A stretch of DNA of 43,278 nucleotides from DTFZ01 sp964510055 (lineage in GTDB: Bacteria > Bacillota > Clostridia > Christensenellales > SZUA-584), in the NCBI GenBank assembly GCA_964510055.1, contig CAZDZY010000010.1:1-43278 (forward strand). Reading direction: 5' to 3'. Positions 14,550-21,066 of this stretch are shown piece after piece (position 1 is the stretch's first letter; each line of letters opens with the position of its first letter). Under the pieces are notes generated by a model. That model searched no databases and was not told where the DNA came from. It saw nothing but the letters and a program-made list of their open reading frames with translations. A program made the position numbers and the translations under genes.

Positions 14550-15788
14550 TTACTTATACAGCGGCCTTCTTAAGCACAGCGCCAGCACTTTTTGTTTTAC
14601 GCCCTCCACTGCGGCTTCGCCCCCGTCGATGATCGCGGACAAAAGCGATCCTATCTCTTTCATATCAGCCTCGTCCATGCCCCGCGTGGTCACCGCGGGC
14701 GTGCCTACCCGGATACCGCTCGTTATGAACGGGCTCTGCGTCTCAAATGGTATGGCGTTTTTATTTACGGTTATATTTGCCCTGCCAAGCATCGCCTCCA
14801 GGTCCTTGCCCGTTATGCCTTTTTTGGTAAGGTCTACGAGCATCAGGTGCGTATCCGTGCCGCCCGAAACGAGCCTTACGCCGTTTTCAGTAAGGCTTTT
14901 CGCCAAAGCCTGCGCGTTGGATATTATCCTTTTCTGGTATTCGGCAAACTCGCTTGTGAGCGCTTCCTTGAAGCATACGGCCTTTGCGGCTATCACGTGC
15001 ATCAGCGGGCCGCCCTGGGTACCCGGGAACACCGCCTTGTCTATTGCCTTGGCGTACTGCTCTTTGCACAGTATCATGCCGCCCCTCGGGCCGCGCAGCG
15101 TCTTGTGCGTCGTCGTCGTAACGAAGTCGGCGTACGGCACGGGGCTTTCATGCAGCCCCGCCGCTATGAGCCCCGCTATATGCGCCATGTCGACCATCAG
15201 CAATGCTCCCGCTTCATCCGCTATCTCGCGAAACTTTTTATAATCCAGCTTTCTCGGGTAAGCGCTCGCGCCCGCCACTATAAGCTTAGGTTTCGCTTCA
15301 AGCGCGACAGAGCGCAGAGCGTCATAGTCAATCTGCTCGTCGTCTTGCCTTACGCCGTACGGCACAAATTTATAGTACTTGCCCGATATGTTCACCGGGC
15401 TGCCATGCGAAAGGTGCCCCCCGTGCGCGAGGTTCATTCCGACTACCGTGTCTTCCGGCTCCAGCACCGCAAAATACACGGCGTTGTTTGCCTGCGCGCC
15501 AGAGTGAGGCTGCACGTTAGCGTGCTCCGCTCCGAAAAGCTGCTTTGCGCGGTCTCTCGCGAGGTTCTCGGCCACGTCGACGAATTCGCATCCGCCGTAA
15601 TAGCGTTTTCCCGGGTAACCTTCGGCATACTTGTTGGTAAGATGCGACCCCATCGCGCAAAGCACCGCTTCCGAGACAAAATTCTCGGACGCTATGAGTT
15701 CGATGTTGTTCTGCTGCCGGTGAAGCTCGTCCATCATGGCCGTATAAACTTCTTCATCCGCGGCTTTTACTTTCGAATAATCAAGCAT
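14550..15788 (-). CDS. glyA: Serine hydroxymethyltransferase
   Basis: PLP enzyme interconverting serine plus tetrahydrofolate with glycine plus 5,10-methylene-tetrahydrofolate, the main source of one-carbon units. It is 412 residues, the usual length. Seen: IELIASENFVSEAVL, the NKYAEGYPGKRYYGGCEFVD segment, HSGAQAN, DMAHIAG, and the PLP lysine in TTTHKTLRGPRGG (about residue 226). AAGGAAGAG precedes the ATG. It lies 40 bases after the rnc stop and has its own terminator, so it may be transcribed both with rnc and alone. Confidence 0.97.
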   Translation of the reverse strand: MLDYSKVKAADEEVYTAMMDELHRQQNNIELIASENFVSEAVLCAMGSHLTNKYAEGYPGKRYYGGCEFVDVAENLARDRAKQLFGAEHANVQPHSGAQANNAVYFAVLEPEDTVVGMNLAHGGHLSHGSPVNISGKYYKFVPYGVRQDDEQIDYDALRSVALEAKPKLIVAGASAYPRKLDYKKFREIADEAGALLMVDMAHIAGLIAAGLHESPVPYADFVTTTTHKTLRGPRGGMILCKEQYAKAIDKAVFPGTQGGPLMHVIAAKAVCFKEALTSEFAEYQKRIISNAQALAKSLTENGVRLVSGGTDTHLMLVDLTKKGITGKDLEAMLGRANITVNKNAIPFETQSPFITSGIRVGTPAVTTRGMDEADMKEIGSLLSAIIDGGEAAVEGVKQKVLALCLRRPLYK

Positions 15789-15818
15789 ACTACTCTTCCT
15801 TTTACTTATAAATTTTCA

Positions 15819-15844
15819 GCCCCTGAAACTAGCTTTTCAGGGGC
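15819..15844 (-). other. Hairpin overlapping the rnc stop codon
   Basis: A perfect 10-bp stem (GCCCCTGAAA at 15819-15828 with 15835-15844) whose six-base loop holds the rnc TAG. The flank is TGAAAATTT, not a clean T run, so it is a poor terminator. It could instead be a stabilising or processing hairpin between rnc and glyA. Confidence 0.5.
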
Positions 15845-16512
15845 CCTAAACTTAAAAGGGCTTGCCTGGCAGCCCTTTGTTCTGCATTTTTTTTGGAGGA
15901 GCCTTTGCCCTGCGCCATTTCCTCTCCGCCGACATAGAGCTTAACAAAAAACACCCTGTCGTGCGGGGGGCCTTCCTCTTTATATACCGTGTATTTTATA
16001 TCGCTTATGCCCTGTTTGTGATAATGTTCCTGCAGCTTCGTCTTATAATCTTTAAGGCCGCCCCCCGAGAGCACGGTGTCTACGCCTGCTTTCATAAGCT
16101 TCTGCACTACCGTTTTCGCGCTGCCGAACCCCCCGTCGATATATACGGCCCCTATCATAGCCTCGATCACATCAGCAAGTATCGACTGCTTTTCCGCCCC
16201 GCCCGTATTTTGTTCGCCTTTTCCGAGGACGATATAATTTCCTATATCAAGCTCTTTAGCGACAGCAAACAGCATGCCTTCGTTGACGAGCGCAGCGCGG
16301 GCTTTTGTAAGTTCGCCTTCTGTAAATCCCGGTTTCTTTAAAAAAATGAGTTCGCTGACAGCGAGCTCCAAAACAGCGTCGCCTAGAAATTCGAGCCGCT
16401 CGTAGCTTTCGCCCTTGTCGGCCGAGGAATGAACGAACGCTTGTTTCAGCAGGTCTTCATCGGAAAACGAATATCCTATTTTCTCCTGCAATCCTTTTAT
16501 ATCTTTGTCCAT
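15829..16512 (-). CDS. rnc: Ribonuclease III
   Basis: Double-strand-specific endoribonuclease for rRNA maturation and mRNA processing. It is 227 residues from ATG 16512 (a GTG one codon upstream is also possible). The catalytic signature ERLEFLGDAVLELAV, the second acidic cluster (DVIEAMIGAVYIDGG) and a C-terminal double-stranded-RNA-binding domain ending in KKNAEQRAARQAL are present. The ribosome binding site is weak. It follows acpP but is separated from it by a strong terminator and other hairpins, so its expression is probably uncoupled or attenuated. Confidence 0.96.
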   Translation of the reverse strand: MDKDIKGLQEKIGYSFSDEDLLKQAFVHSSADKGESYERLEFLGDAVLELAVSELIFLKKPGFTEGELTKARAALVNEGMLFAVAKELDIGNYIVLGKGEQNTGGAEKQSILADVIEAMIGAVYIDGGFGSAKTVVQKLMKAGVDTVLSGGGLKDYKTKLQEHYHKQGISDIKYTVYKEEGPPHDRVFFVKLYVGGEEMAQGKGSSKKNAEQRAARQALLSLGPLKS

Positions 16513-16561
16513 CACCCATCGTCCCGGAAAAAGAACCTATCCGGGGCACCCCTTAGCTTCA

Positions 16562-16583
16562 CGGGGATCTTAACAGATCCCCG
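16562..16583. other. Hairpin in the rnc leader
   Basis: CGGGGATC and GATCCCCG form a perfect 8-bp stem with a six-base loop, with no T tract. It sits between the acpP terminator and rnc. RNase III of other bacteria cleaves its own leader hairpin, and whether this one serves that role is unknown. Confidence 0.5.
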
Positions 16584-16594
16584 ACGCCACCATC

Positions 16595-16626
16595 AAAAAA
16601 AGCGGTAACCGGGTTTCCCGGTTACC
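16595..16626 (-). terminator. Strong terminator after acpP
   Basis: A 10-bp perfect stem (GGTAACCGGG at 16604-16613 with 16617-16626) with loop TTT. On the minus strand GC and then seven T follow. Confidence 0.9.
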
Positions 16627-16632
16627 GGAAAT

Positions 16633-16869
16633 TTAATATCCTCCGACATTCTTCTCGATGTACTGTACTACGTCTTTGACCGTTACGACCTTGGGCAGTT
16701 CCTCGTCGGGTATGTCGAGGTCGAATTCCTGCTCCAAGTCCATGATGAGCTCCACTATAGCGAGCGAGTCCGCCTTAAGGTCTTCCACAAGGTCGGATTC
16801 CATCGTTATACTTTCTTCGTCGATCTCCAACTGGTCTGATAATATCTTTCTTACTTTTTCGAATACCAT
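16633..16869 (-). CDS. acpP: Acyl carrier protein
   Basis: A 78-residue, very acidic four-helix protein that carries acyl chains on 4'-phosphopantetheine for fatty acid and phospholipid synthesis. The attachment serine is S35 in KADSLAIVEL. AGGAGGT precedes the ATG, 22 bases after plsX. It sits directly after plsX, and no fab genes are in between, unlike the common plsX-fabD-fabG-acpP order. Confidence 0.97.
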   Translation of the reverse strand: MVFEKVRKILSDQLEIDEESITMESDLVEDLKADSLAIVELIMDLEQEFDLDIPDEELPKVVTVKDVVQYIEKNVGGY

Positions 16870-16891
16870 CCTTAAACCTCCTGTACTCTAA

Positions 16892-17896
16892 TTAATCGTC
16901 GAGTGATATTTTCGAAATCTCTTTTTTTATTATATTAACGACATCGGTTTCTACGAACTCCGCCGCCTGCCGCAACGTACTTTTTATAGCTTTCGCGTTG
17001 GAAGAGCCGTGAGCCTTCAGTACCCCGCCGGCCGCTCCAAGCAGCAGCGCCCCTCCGTACTCGGTGTAATCAAGGTCCTTTTTGAACCTTTTGAAAGCGG
17101 GTTTTGAGATCGCGGCTCCTATCTTTGTCCTAAGGCTGCTGTAAAGCTGCTTTTTCAAAGCCGCAAACAGCGTATCGGCAACGCCTTCGAGGAATTTGAG
17201 TATCACGTTGCCGGTAAAACCGTCGCATACTATAACGTCGAAATCCCCTGAAAGAAGTTCCCTGCCCTCCGCATTGCCGCGGAAGTTAATCGGCATCGTT
17301 TTCAAAAGCTGATACGAAGCTTTTGTGAGCTCCGTTCCCTTTTCCTCTTCGGCACCGATGTTGACGAGCCCGACTTTGGGTGAGGCGATGCCTTCCATCT
17401 TCTGCATATATATGCTGCCCATCAGCGCGAACTGCGCGAGATAAGACGGACGGCATTCAGAGTTCGCTCCACAGTCTATCAGCATTACCTTGCCCGTTTT
17501 CGCAGGCAGCAACGGCGCGAGCGCGCAGCGTTTGACTCCCGGTATGCGTTTTACTATAAAAGTCGCCCCCGCGATAGTCGCGCCCGTGCTGCCCGCGGTT
17601 ATGAATACCTGCCCTTCGCCGTCGTGCAGCAGCCGCATGCCGCGCACGAGCGAAGAATCGCGCTTATTGCGGATCGCCTCCACCGGCGGCTCCGCCATAT
17701 CTATAACTTCTGTCGCGTTTACTATATTTATACGCTTTTTATCATAATCATATTTACCGAGTTCGCCCGAAATAACGTCTTCCTTGCCGACGAGTGTTAT
17801 CTCAAGGCTCTGATTCTCGGACAGCGCAAGCACGCATCCTTCGATTATAGCCTGCGGAGCGTTGTCTCCTCCCATCGCGTCTACGATTACTTTCAT
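16892..17896 (-). CDS. plsX: Phosphate acyltransferase
   Basis: Makes acyl-phosphate from acyl-ACP and inorganic phosphate, the substrate of PlsY. It is 334 residues from ATG 17896, beginning MKVIVDAMGGDNAPQAI as is typical. An in-frame GTG at 17905 is rejected because it lies inside the GAGGTGG ribosome binding site. A GFTGNVILKFLEG segment and a C-terminal GAAGGVLKAHGSSNA segment are family features. It is followed by acpP, giving a short phospholipid-priming operon. Confidence 0.96.
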   Translation of the reverse strand: MKVIVDAMGGDNAPQAIIEGCVLALSENQSLEITLVGKEDVISGELGKYDYDKKRINIVNATEVIDMAEPPVEAIRNKRDSSLVRGMRLLHDGEGQVFITAGSTGATIAGATFIVKRIPGVKRCALAPLLPAKTGKVMLIDCGANSECRPSYLAQFALMGSIYMQKMEGIASPKVGLVNIGAEEEKGTELTKASYQLLKTMPINFRGNAEGRELLSGDFDVIVCDGFTGNVILKFLEGVADTLFAALKKQLYSSLRTKIGAAISKPAFKRFKKDLDYTEYGGALLLGAAGGVLKAHGSSNAKAIKSTLRQAAEFVETDVVNIIKKEISKISLDD

Positions 17897-17973
17897 GCCT
17901 GCCACCTCAAAAATGCCCCGAATATTTAAAATGTTAGCTATAGTTTATTACAGCCAAAATTTATACTGCTTGT

Positions 17974-18003
17974 AGTATATAATAAAATACAAAAGTATTG
18001 CAA
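17974..18003 (-). promoter_or_regulatory. Candidate promoter of plsX-acpP
   Basis: TTGCAA (17998-18003) and TATACT (17974-17979) are 18 bases apart on the minus strand. The -35 lies in a perfect 12-bp palindrome (GTATTGCAATAC, 17995-18006) that could be an operator. I see no match to the FapR consensus as I remember it. Confidence 0.5.
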
Positions 18004-18106
18004 TACATTTTATTATTTTAACCCAAAACGCGCGGGACCCCCAATGCGTCCAAAAGTATGATTTCCCTTAGTTTACCGGGAAATAAAGGCCAAATCATCA
18101 GAGAAT

Positions 18107-18129
18107 AAAAAACGCACATTTCTGTGCGT
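18107..18129 (-). terminator. Intrinsic terminator of rpmF
   Basis: A 7-bp stem (ACGCACA at 18112-18118 with TGTGCGT at 18123-18129) with loop TTTC. TTTTTT follows on the minus strand. Confidence 0.85.
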
Positions 18130-18150
18130 CTTGAGTGCTTTGAGAACAAT

Positions 18151-18348
18151 TTATTCCGCTTTTTCTTTTTTCTCGGTGTCCATTACATGCCTGCCGTTAT
18201 AAAAGCCGCATGTGGGGCAGGCCCTGTGCGAAAGCTTCATCGCGTGGCACTGCGGACACTCGGATATGCCGGGAATATGGAGCTTCCAGTTCGAAGCCCT
18301 TCTCGCATGCTTTTTACGGTTCGATGTTTTTCTCTTGGGTAATGCCAT
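18151..18348 (-). CDS. rpmF: Ribosomal protein bL32
   Basis: A 65-residue basic 50S protein. It opens MALPKRKTSNRKKHARRA and has a complete zinc ribbon (CPQC ... CPTC), i.e. the zinc-binding form. It lies 3 bases after the DUF177 gene, the usual pairing, and is followed by a terminator. The C-terminal tail (DTEKKEKAE) is slightly longer than in many homologues. Confidence 0.97.
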   Translation of the reverse strand: MALPKRKTSNRKKHARRASNWKLHIPGISECPQCHAMKLSHRACPTCGFYNGRHVMDTEKKEKAE

Positions 18349-18351
18349 ATG

Positions 18352-18861
18352 TTATTCCTCCTCGATCTCTTTACCTGTATTAAATCCCGCAAGGCTTTCA
18401 AGGCGGCTGTCCACCTTTTTCGTCTCGCAGCCGCATTTGCCCTCGTTAAGATTCTTTCCGCATATCGCGCAGAGCCCTTTGCAGCTTTCCCTGCACAAAA
18501 ACCTCATAGGGAGGTTCATTATCACATTGTCCTGCAGCATGGTGCCGAGGTCTATTATATCTCCGGCATATGCGTACACGCCCTCGTCCTGCTGCGGGTT
18601 TTTCGCGTAATACTCCATGAACTCGAATTCCACCGGGTACATGAACGCCTTTAGGCACCGCGAACATTCGACTTCCGTTTTCGCCCTGAAGTCGCCCTCG
18701 ACTGTCAGCCCTTCGCCGTCGAAACGGTATTCAGCGTCCACATGCACTTTGGGAAACTTATACGCCTCGCCCATAAAGTCGATATCCGCGAGTTCCCCGT
18801 CGTAAACGCTCGTATAAACTTCGCCCTCATTCCGGACGGCATCAGCGATATCTATCTTCAT
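18352..18861 (-). CDS. YceD/DUF177 protein (23S rRNA accumulation protein family)
   Basis: A 169-residue protein of the DUF177/YceD family, nearly always just upstream of rpmF and implicated in large-subunit rRNA accumulation. It has a CSRCLKAF pair and then a cysteine cluster in the C-terminal third (CRESCKGLCAICGKNL, followed by CGC), arranged as in Gram-positive members and probably binding metal. The mRNA has a long structured leader. GGAG lies about 9 bases before the ATG. Confidence 0.93.
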   Translation of the reverse strand: MKIDIADAVRNEGEVYTSVYDGELADIDFMGEAYKFPKVHVDAEYRFDGEGLTVEGDFRAKTEVECSRCLKAFMYPVEFEFMEYYAKNPQQDEGVYAYAGDIIDLGTMLQDNVIMNLPMRFLCRESCKGLCAICGKNLNEGKCGCETKKVDSRLESLAGFNTGKEIEEE

Positions 18862-18894
18862 TGCAATACTCCAATCGCCTCACAACCCCTGAAA

Positions 18895-18953
18895 TAAACA
18901 TTTTTAAAGACCCGGAAAAATGTTTACCGCCCCAAACCTTTGCTGTTTCCGGG
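18895..18953 (-). promoter_or_regulatory. Structured leader with pseudoknot potential before the DUF177-rpmF genes
   Basis: In the minus-strand transcript an 11-bp perfect hairpin (TAAACATTTTT, 18926-18916, with AAAAATGTTTA, 18905-18895) has a 10-base loop CCGGGTCTTT. An upstream CCCGGAAA (18953-18946) can pair with TTTCCGGG (18918-18911), which includes that loop. The two pairings are either alternatives (they share three bases) or, using only CCCGG with CCGGG, form an H-type pseudoknot. It lies 34 bases before the DUF177 ATG. Confidence 0.55.
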
Positions 18954-19004
18954 CGCTGCTAAAAACTGCTGCATCGATCGAATCCGGATAAGTCAACATT
19001 CAAG

Positions 19005-19033
19005 ATTATATTTTAAGCTGCGCGTTGTGTCAA
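19005..19033 (-). promoter_or_regulatory. Consensus sigma-A promoter of DUF177-rpmF
   Basis: A perfect TTGACA (19028-19033) and a perfect TATAAT (19005-19010) are spaced exactly 17 bases on the minus strand. The leader would be about 135 bases. Confidence 0.9.
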
Positions 19034-19093
19034 TATCTTTTTAGCTTTACAGGCGTTAATTGAAGATTGCCCGCCATAAACAACTAAGATTAT

Positions 19094-19123
19094 AAAAAAA
19101 TCCGGCATATTTCAGCCGGATTT
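19094..19123 (-). terminator. Intrinsic terminator of the first small lipoprotein gene
   Basis: A 9-bp stem (AAATCCGGC at 19098-19106 with 19115-19123) is followed on the minus strand by a T run. It is almost identical in stem and loop to the hairpin at 19963-19998. Confidence 0.85.
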
Positions 19124-19134
19124 TCAAGCGTCGT

Positions 19135-19878
19135 TTACCTCAGCAAATCGTCCTCGTATCCTCTATTCACTATACCAGTATGAAAATGTATCTCCGGATT
19201 GCTTCTCACGAGTTCAGTGATTTTTTCAATATCACTTATAAGAGCTATGTTGGTATCCATACCGACCTTTTCTTTGCCCTTGTTGAACTCTACCTTTGTA
19301 AGCTTATTGTACTTCCTTATTACATCTTCGGTGATTGGCTCCTTCGGATGGATCAAAAATATCTTATTATCTTGTTCCCATTGAAAATATGATACAAGCA
19401 GTTCGCCCTCATAATATTCTTCAGACCAATAGTAAGTAGTACCATCCAATTCCATTTCATTGAATTTACCAGTGTTACCTTTATAATCCTCAGGAATTGT
19501 AAAAACATAAAACAGTACTCGCTCATTCTTAGAGTTCAAAAACGTGATGGCATAATGATCCATGTTTAGTTTTATCCCTACCTCTGCGAATTTCAGGTCA
19601 TCAGGCACCTTTTCGAATATATAATAATAGGCATAACCGTCCGCGTTTGACATAAGCTCATCAAACGCTTCAAGGCTGTCGACTTCCCAGTAAGGGTCTT
19701 CGGATGCTTCCAGACCCGGGGCGCTTTCATTCGGGCCGGGCGCCGTTGCGGAAGTCTGGACTTCCGGAGAAGGGACTGGAGTCGTTTCAGGCACTGCCGC
19801 GCTTTGCGCGGGCCCTGAACAGCCGGCTATATAAGCAAGGCTTAATATAACTACAAAAAATAATACGGTTTTTTTCAT
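19135..19878 (-). CDS. Small predicted lipoprotein, unknown function (paralogue 1)
   Basis: 247 residues from ATG 19878: signal peptide with lipobox IAGC (C20), a low-complexity P/S/T/A/E linker (about 22-60), then a soluble domain rich in aromatic and acidic residues. GAGGAG lies 10 bases before the ATG. Upstream in-frame codons back to 19962 start with a TTG that is part of a TTGACA and are ignored. The domain appears to be a distant relative of the next gene's product (matching YYY..., VLF.., and a final I..D..KY..L.KV pattern). I do not recognise the family. Confidence 0.82.
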   Translation of the reverse strand: MKKTVLFFVVILSLAYIAGCSGPAQSAAVPETTPVPSPEVQTSATAPGPNESAPGLEASEDPYWEVDSLEAFDELMSNADGYAYYYIFEKVPDDLKFAEVGIKLNMDHYAITFLNSKNERVLFYVFTIPEDYKGNTGKFNEMELDGTTYYWSEEYYEGELLVSYFQWEQDNKIFLIHPKEPITEDVIRKYNKLTKVEFNKGKEKVGMDTNIALISDIEKITELVRSNPEIHFHTGIVNRGYEDDLLR

Positions 19879-19962
19879 TTTAACAATTCTCCTCGCCTTT
19901 CGCATGGCAAACAGAGGTTCAATACGTATGTATAACTTTTTTCCTGTGCTAATACCTGTCAA

Positions 19963-19998
19963 GATGAAAATCCGGCGTGTTTCAGCCGGATTTTCATC
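19963..19998 (-). terminator. Terminator of the second small lipoprotein gene
   Basis: A 14-bp perfect stem (GATGAAAATCCGGC at 19963-19976 with 19985-19998). The T run is inside the lower stem (GGATTTTCATCTTG), so the effective terminator is probably the upper 10 bp. It is near-identical to the hairpin after the neighbouring gene. Confidence 0.75.
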
Positions 19999-20005
19999 TT
20001 TTAGG

Positions 20006-20683
20006 TTATTCTATCAGCACTTTTTCCATCTCCAGGTATTTTGCTATATCTGCTTCTTGTATTGAGTATGGAATATTTCCTTTAAAGCATTCACCGTTGT
20101 GAACCCAATATACTCGCCATACTGGATTTGTCATTGTATCTATCGATGCTTTTCCCTCATTAAAAGTTTTATCCGCCATATATGTTGTATCTTCAGCCTG
20201 CCCATTCAAACTCATAATACTGTTGCCTCTACGTTCAGACATCTCTTTTATGAATTCCTGAGGATCCGGATGAGTTCTGCCTCCGTCAAAACTTCTATAC
20301 CACATAAAGAGCATACTTTTTGTTGTATCTGTACTTTTCTTATCCGTATCTATAGTATATTTAAACAAAACATATGTATCACGAACCTGAATATATTTTA
20401 GAATAGCTCCTTCAGGCAAAGTTTTCGGACGATAATAATAAGTTATATCGTTAATGCCCCATATGTTGTTCTCCTCACTACTGGTTTTTATAGCCTTTAA
20501 AAAGTCTTCTTCACTCTCGAACTGCATCGGAGCTGCGCTTTCATTTACCCCATCTGAAACATCAACATTTAGCAGAGTTGAAGACACCGTATTTGTAACA
20601 GTTGAAGAATTAGAATGCGTACAGCCAATCATAAAACTTAATACTACTACTAATACTATTAATAATTTTATTATTTTTATCAA
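20006..20683 (-). CDS. Small predicted lipoprotein, unknown function (paralogue 2)
   Basis: 225 residues. Signal peptide with lipobox MIGC (C21), a Ser/Thr/Asn linker, and a soluble domain of about 175 residues that looks distantly related to the adjacent lipoprotein. The start is TTG 20683: a full AAGGAGGTGAT lies 5-6 bases upstream and no in-frame ATG fits. The gene is clearly more AT-rich than the flanking housekeeping genes, as is the 380 bases before it, suggesting recent acquisition or relaxed selection. The function is not recognised. Confidence 0.8.
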   Translation of the reverse strand: MIKIIKLLIVLVVVLSFMIGCTHSNSSTVTNTVSSTLLNVDVSDGVNESAAPMQFESEEDFLKAIKTSSEENNIWGINDITYYYRPKTLPEGAILKYIQVRDTYVLFKYTIDTDKKSTDTTKSMLFMWYRSFDGGRTHPDPQEFIKEMSERRGNSIMSLNGQAEDTTYMADKTFNEGKASIDTMTNPVWRVYWVHNGECFKGNIPYSIQEADIAKYLEMEKVLIE

Positions 20684-20793
20684 TAGACATCACCTCCTTC
20701 GTTAGTTTTATTGTTGACTATAAACACAATAAGATCAATACTTGATACATCAAAATATTAACCCCAATAATACAAATCATTTTTAGAATAGGA

Positions 20794-20850
20794 CTACTTT
20801 CGGTAGTGCTTCCTGCCGAATCGTTGGAAAAGCTTAAATGATACTTTCAT
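20794..20850 (-). CDS. Candidate 18-residue basic peptide
   Basis: ATG 20850 is preceded by AGAGGTGAT with 4 bases spacing, and the site plus spacer (GAGGTGATGTCTAT) is the same as that before the lipoprotein start at 20683. The frame reads MKVSFKLFQRFGRKHYRK and stops; 7 of 18 residues are K or R. Possibilities are a leader peptide, a small regulatory or antimicrobial-like peptide, or the remnant of a longer gene. Thirteen bases on, a frame of 20 codons (20718-20780) encodes a hydrophobic segment but lacks its own ribosome binding site. Confidence 0.35.
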   Translation of the reverse strand: MKVSFKLFQRFGRKHYRK

Positions 20851-20969
20851 AGACATCACCTCTGTTAAATACTGTAAATAAAAGTCTGACTAATACTACA
20901 AATAATCATTTAAAGTATATCTATTAAAGTATGTTCTATAGATCATTATTGGATGCTATTACAAATACT

Positions 20970-20998
20970 AGTTTATACAACTTTTGAGGATCTGTCAA
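20970..20998 (-). promoter_or_regulatory. Candidate promoter for the mini-ORF and second lipoprotein
   Basis: TTGACA (20993-20998) with TAAACT after 17 bases (20970-20975) or TATAAA after 15 (20972-20977), minus strand. Confidence 0.5.
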
Positions 20999-21066
20999 GA
21001 TTTTAATTATTAAATCTTTCCATACGAAGAATCGATTAACCACGATAATTATATACGCATTTACGT

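Larger units (their letters stand above)
20684..21066. other. AT-rich intergenic stretch with one tiny ORF and a promoter
   Basis: About 380 bases, markedly AT-rich. Apart from the basic mini-ORF (20794-20850), its promoter candidate (20970-20998) and a hydrophobic 20-codon frame at 20718-20780 with no ribosome binding site, I see nothing else: no tRNA, no terminator for hemZ and no larger ORF. Confidence 0.6.

Noticed and set aside
15819..15844. Hairpin at the rnc stop as a terminator
   Set aside because: The flank is TGAAAATTT, not a T run, in the direction of transcription.
17897..17905. GTG start for plsX
   Set aside because: It lies inside the ribosome binding site GAGGTGG; ATG 17896 gives the usual MKVIVDAMGGDNAP start.
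17906..18150. FapR operator before plsX
   Set aside because: No match to the FapR consensus as I recall it; only a 12-bp palindrome at the -35.
20657..20690. ATG ten-codon frame inside the lipoprotein ribosome binding site
   Set aside because: It is ten codons long and its start lies within the AAGGAGGTGATG site that properly serves the TTG at 20683.
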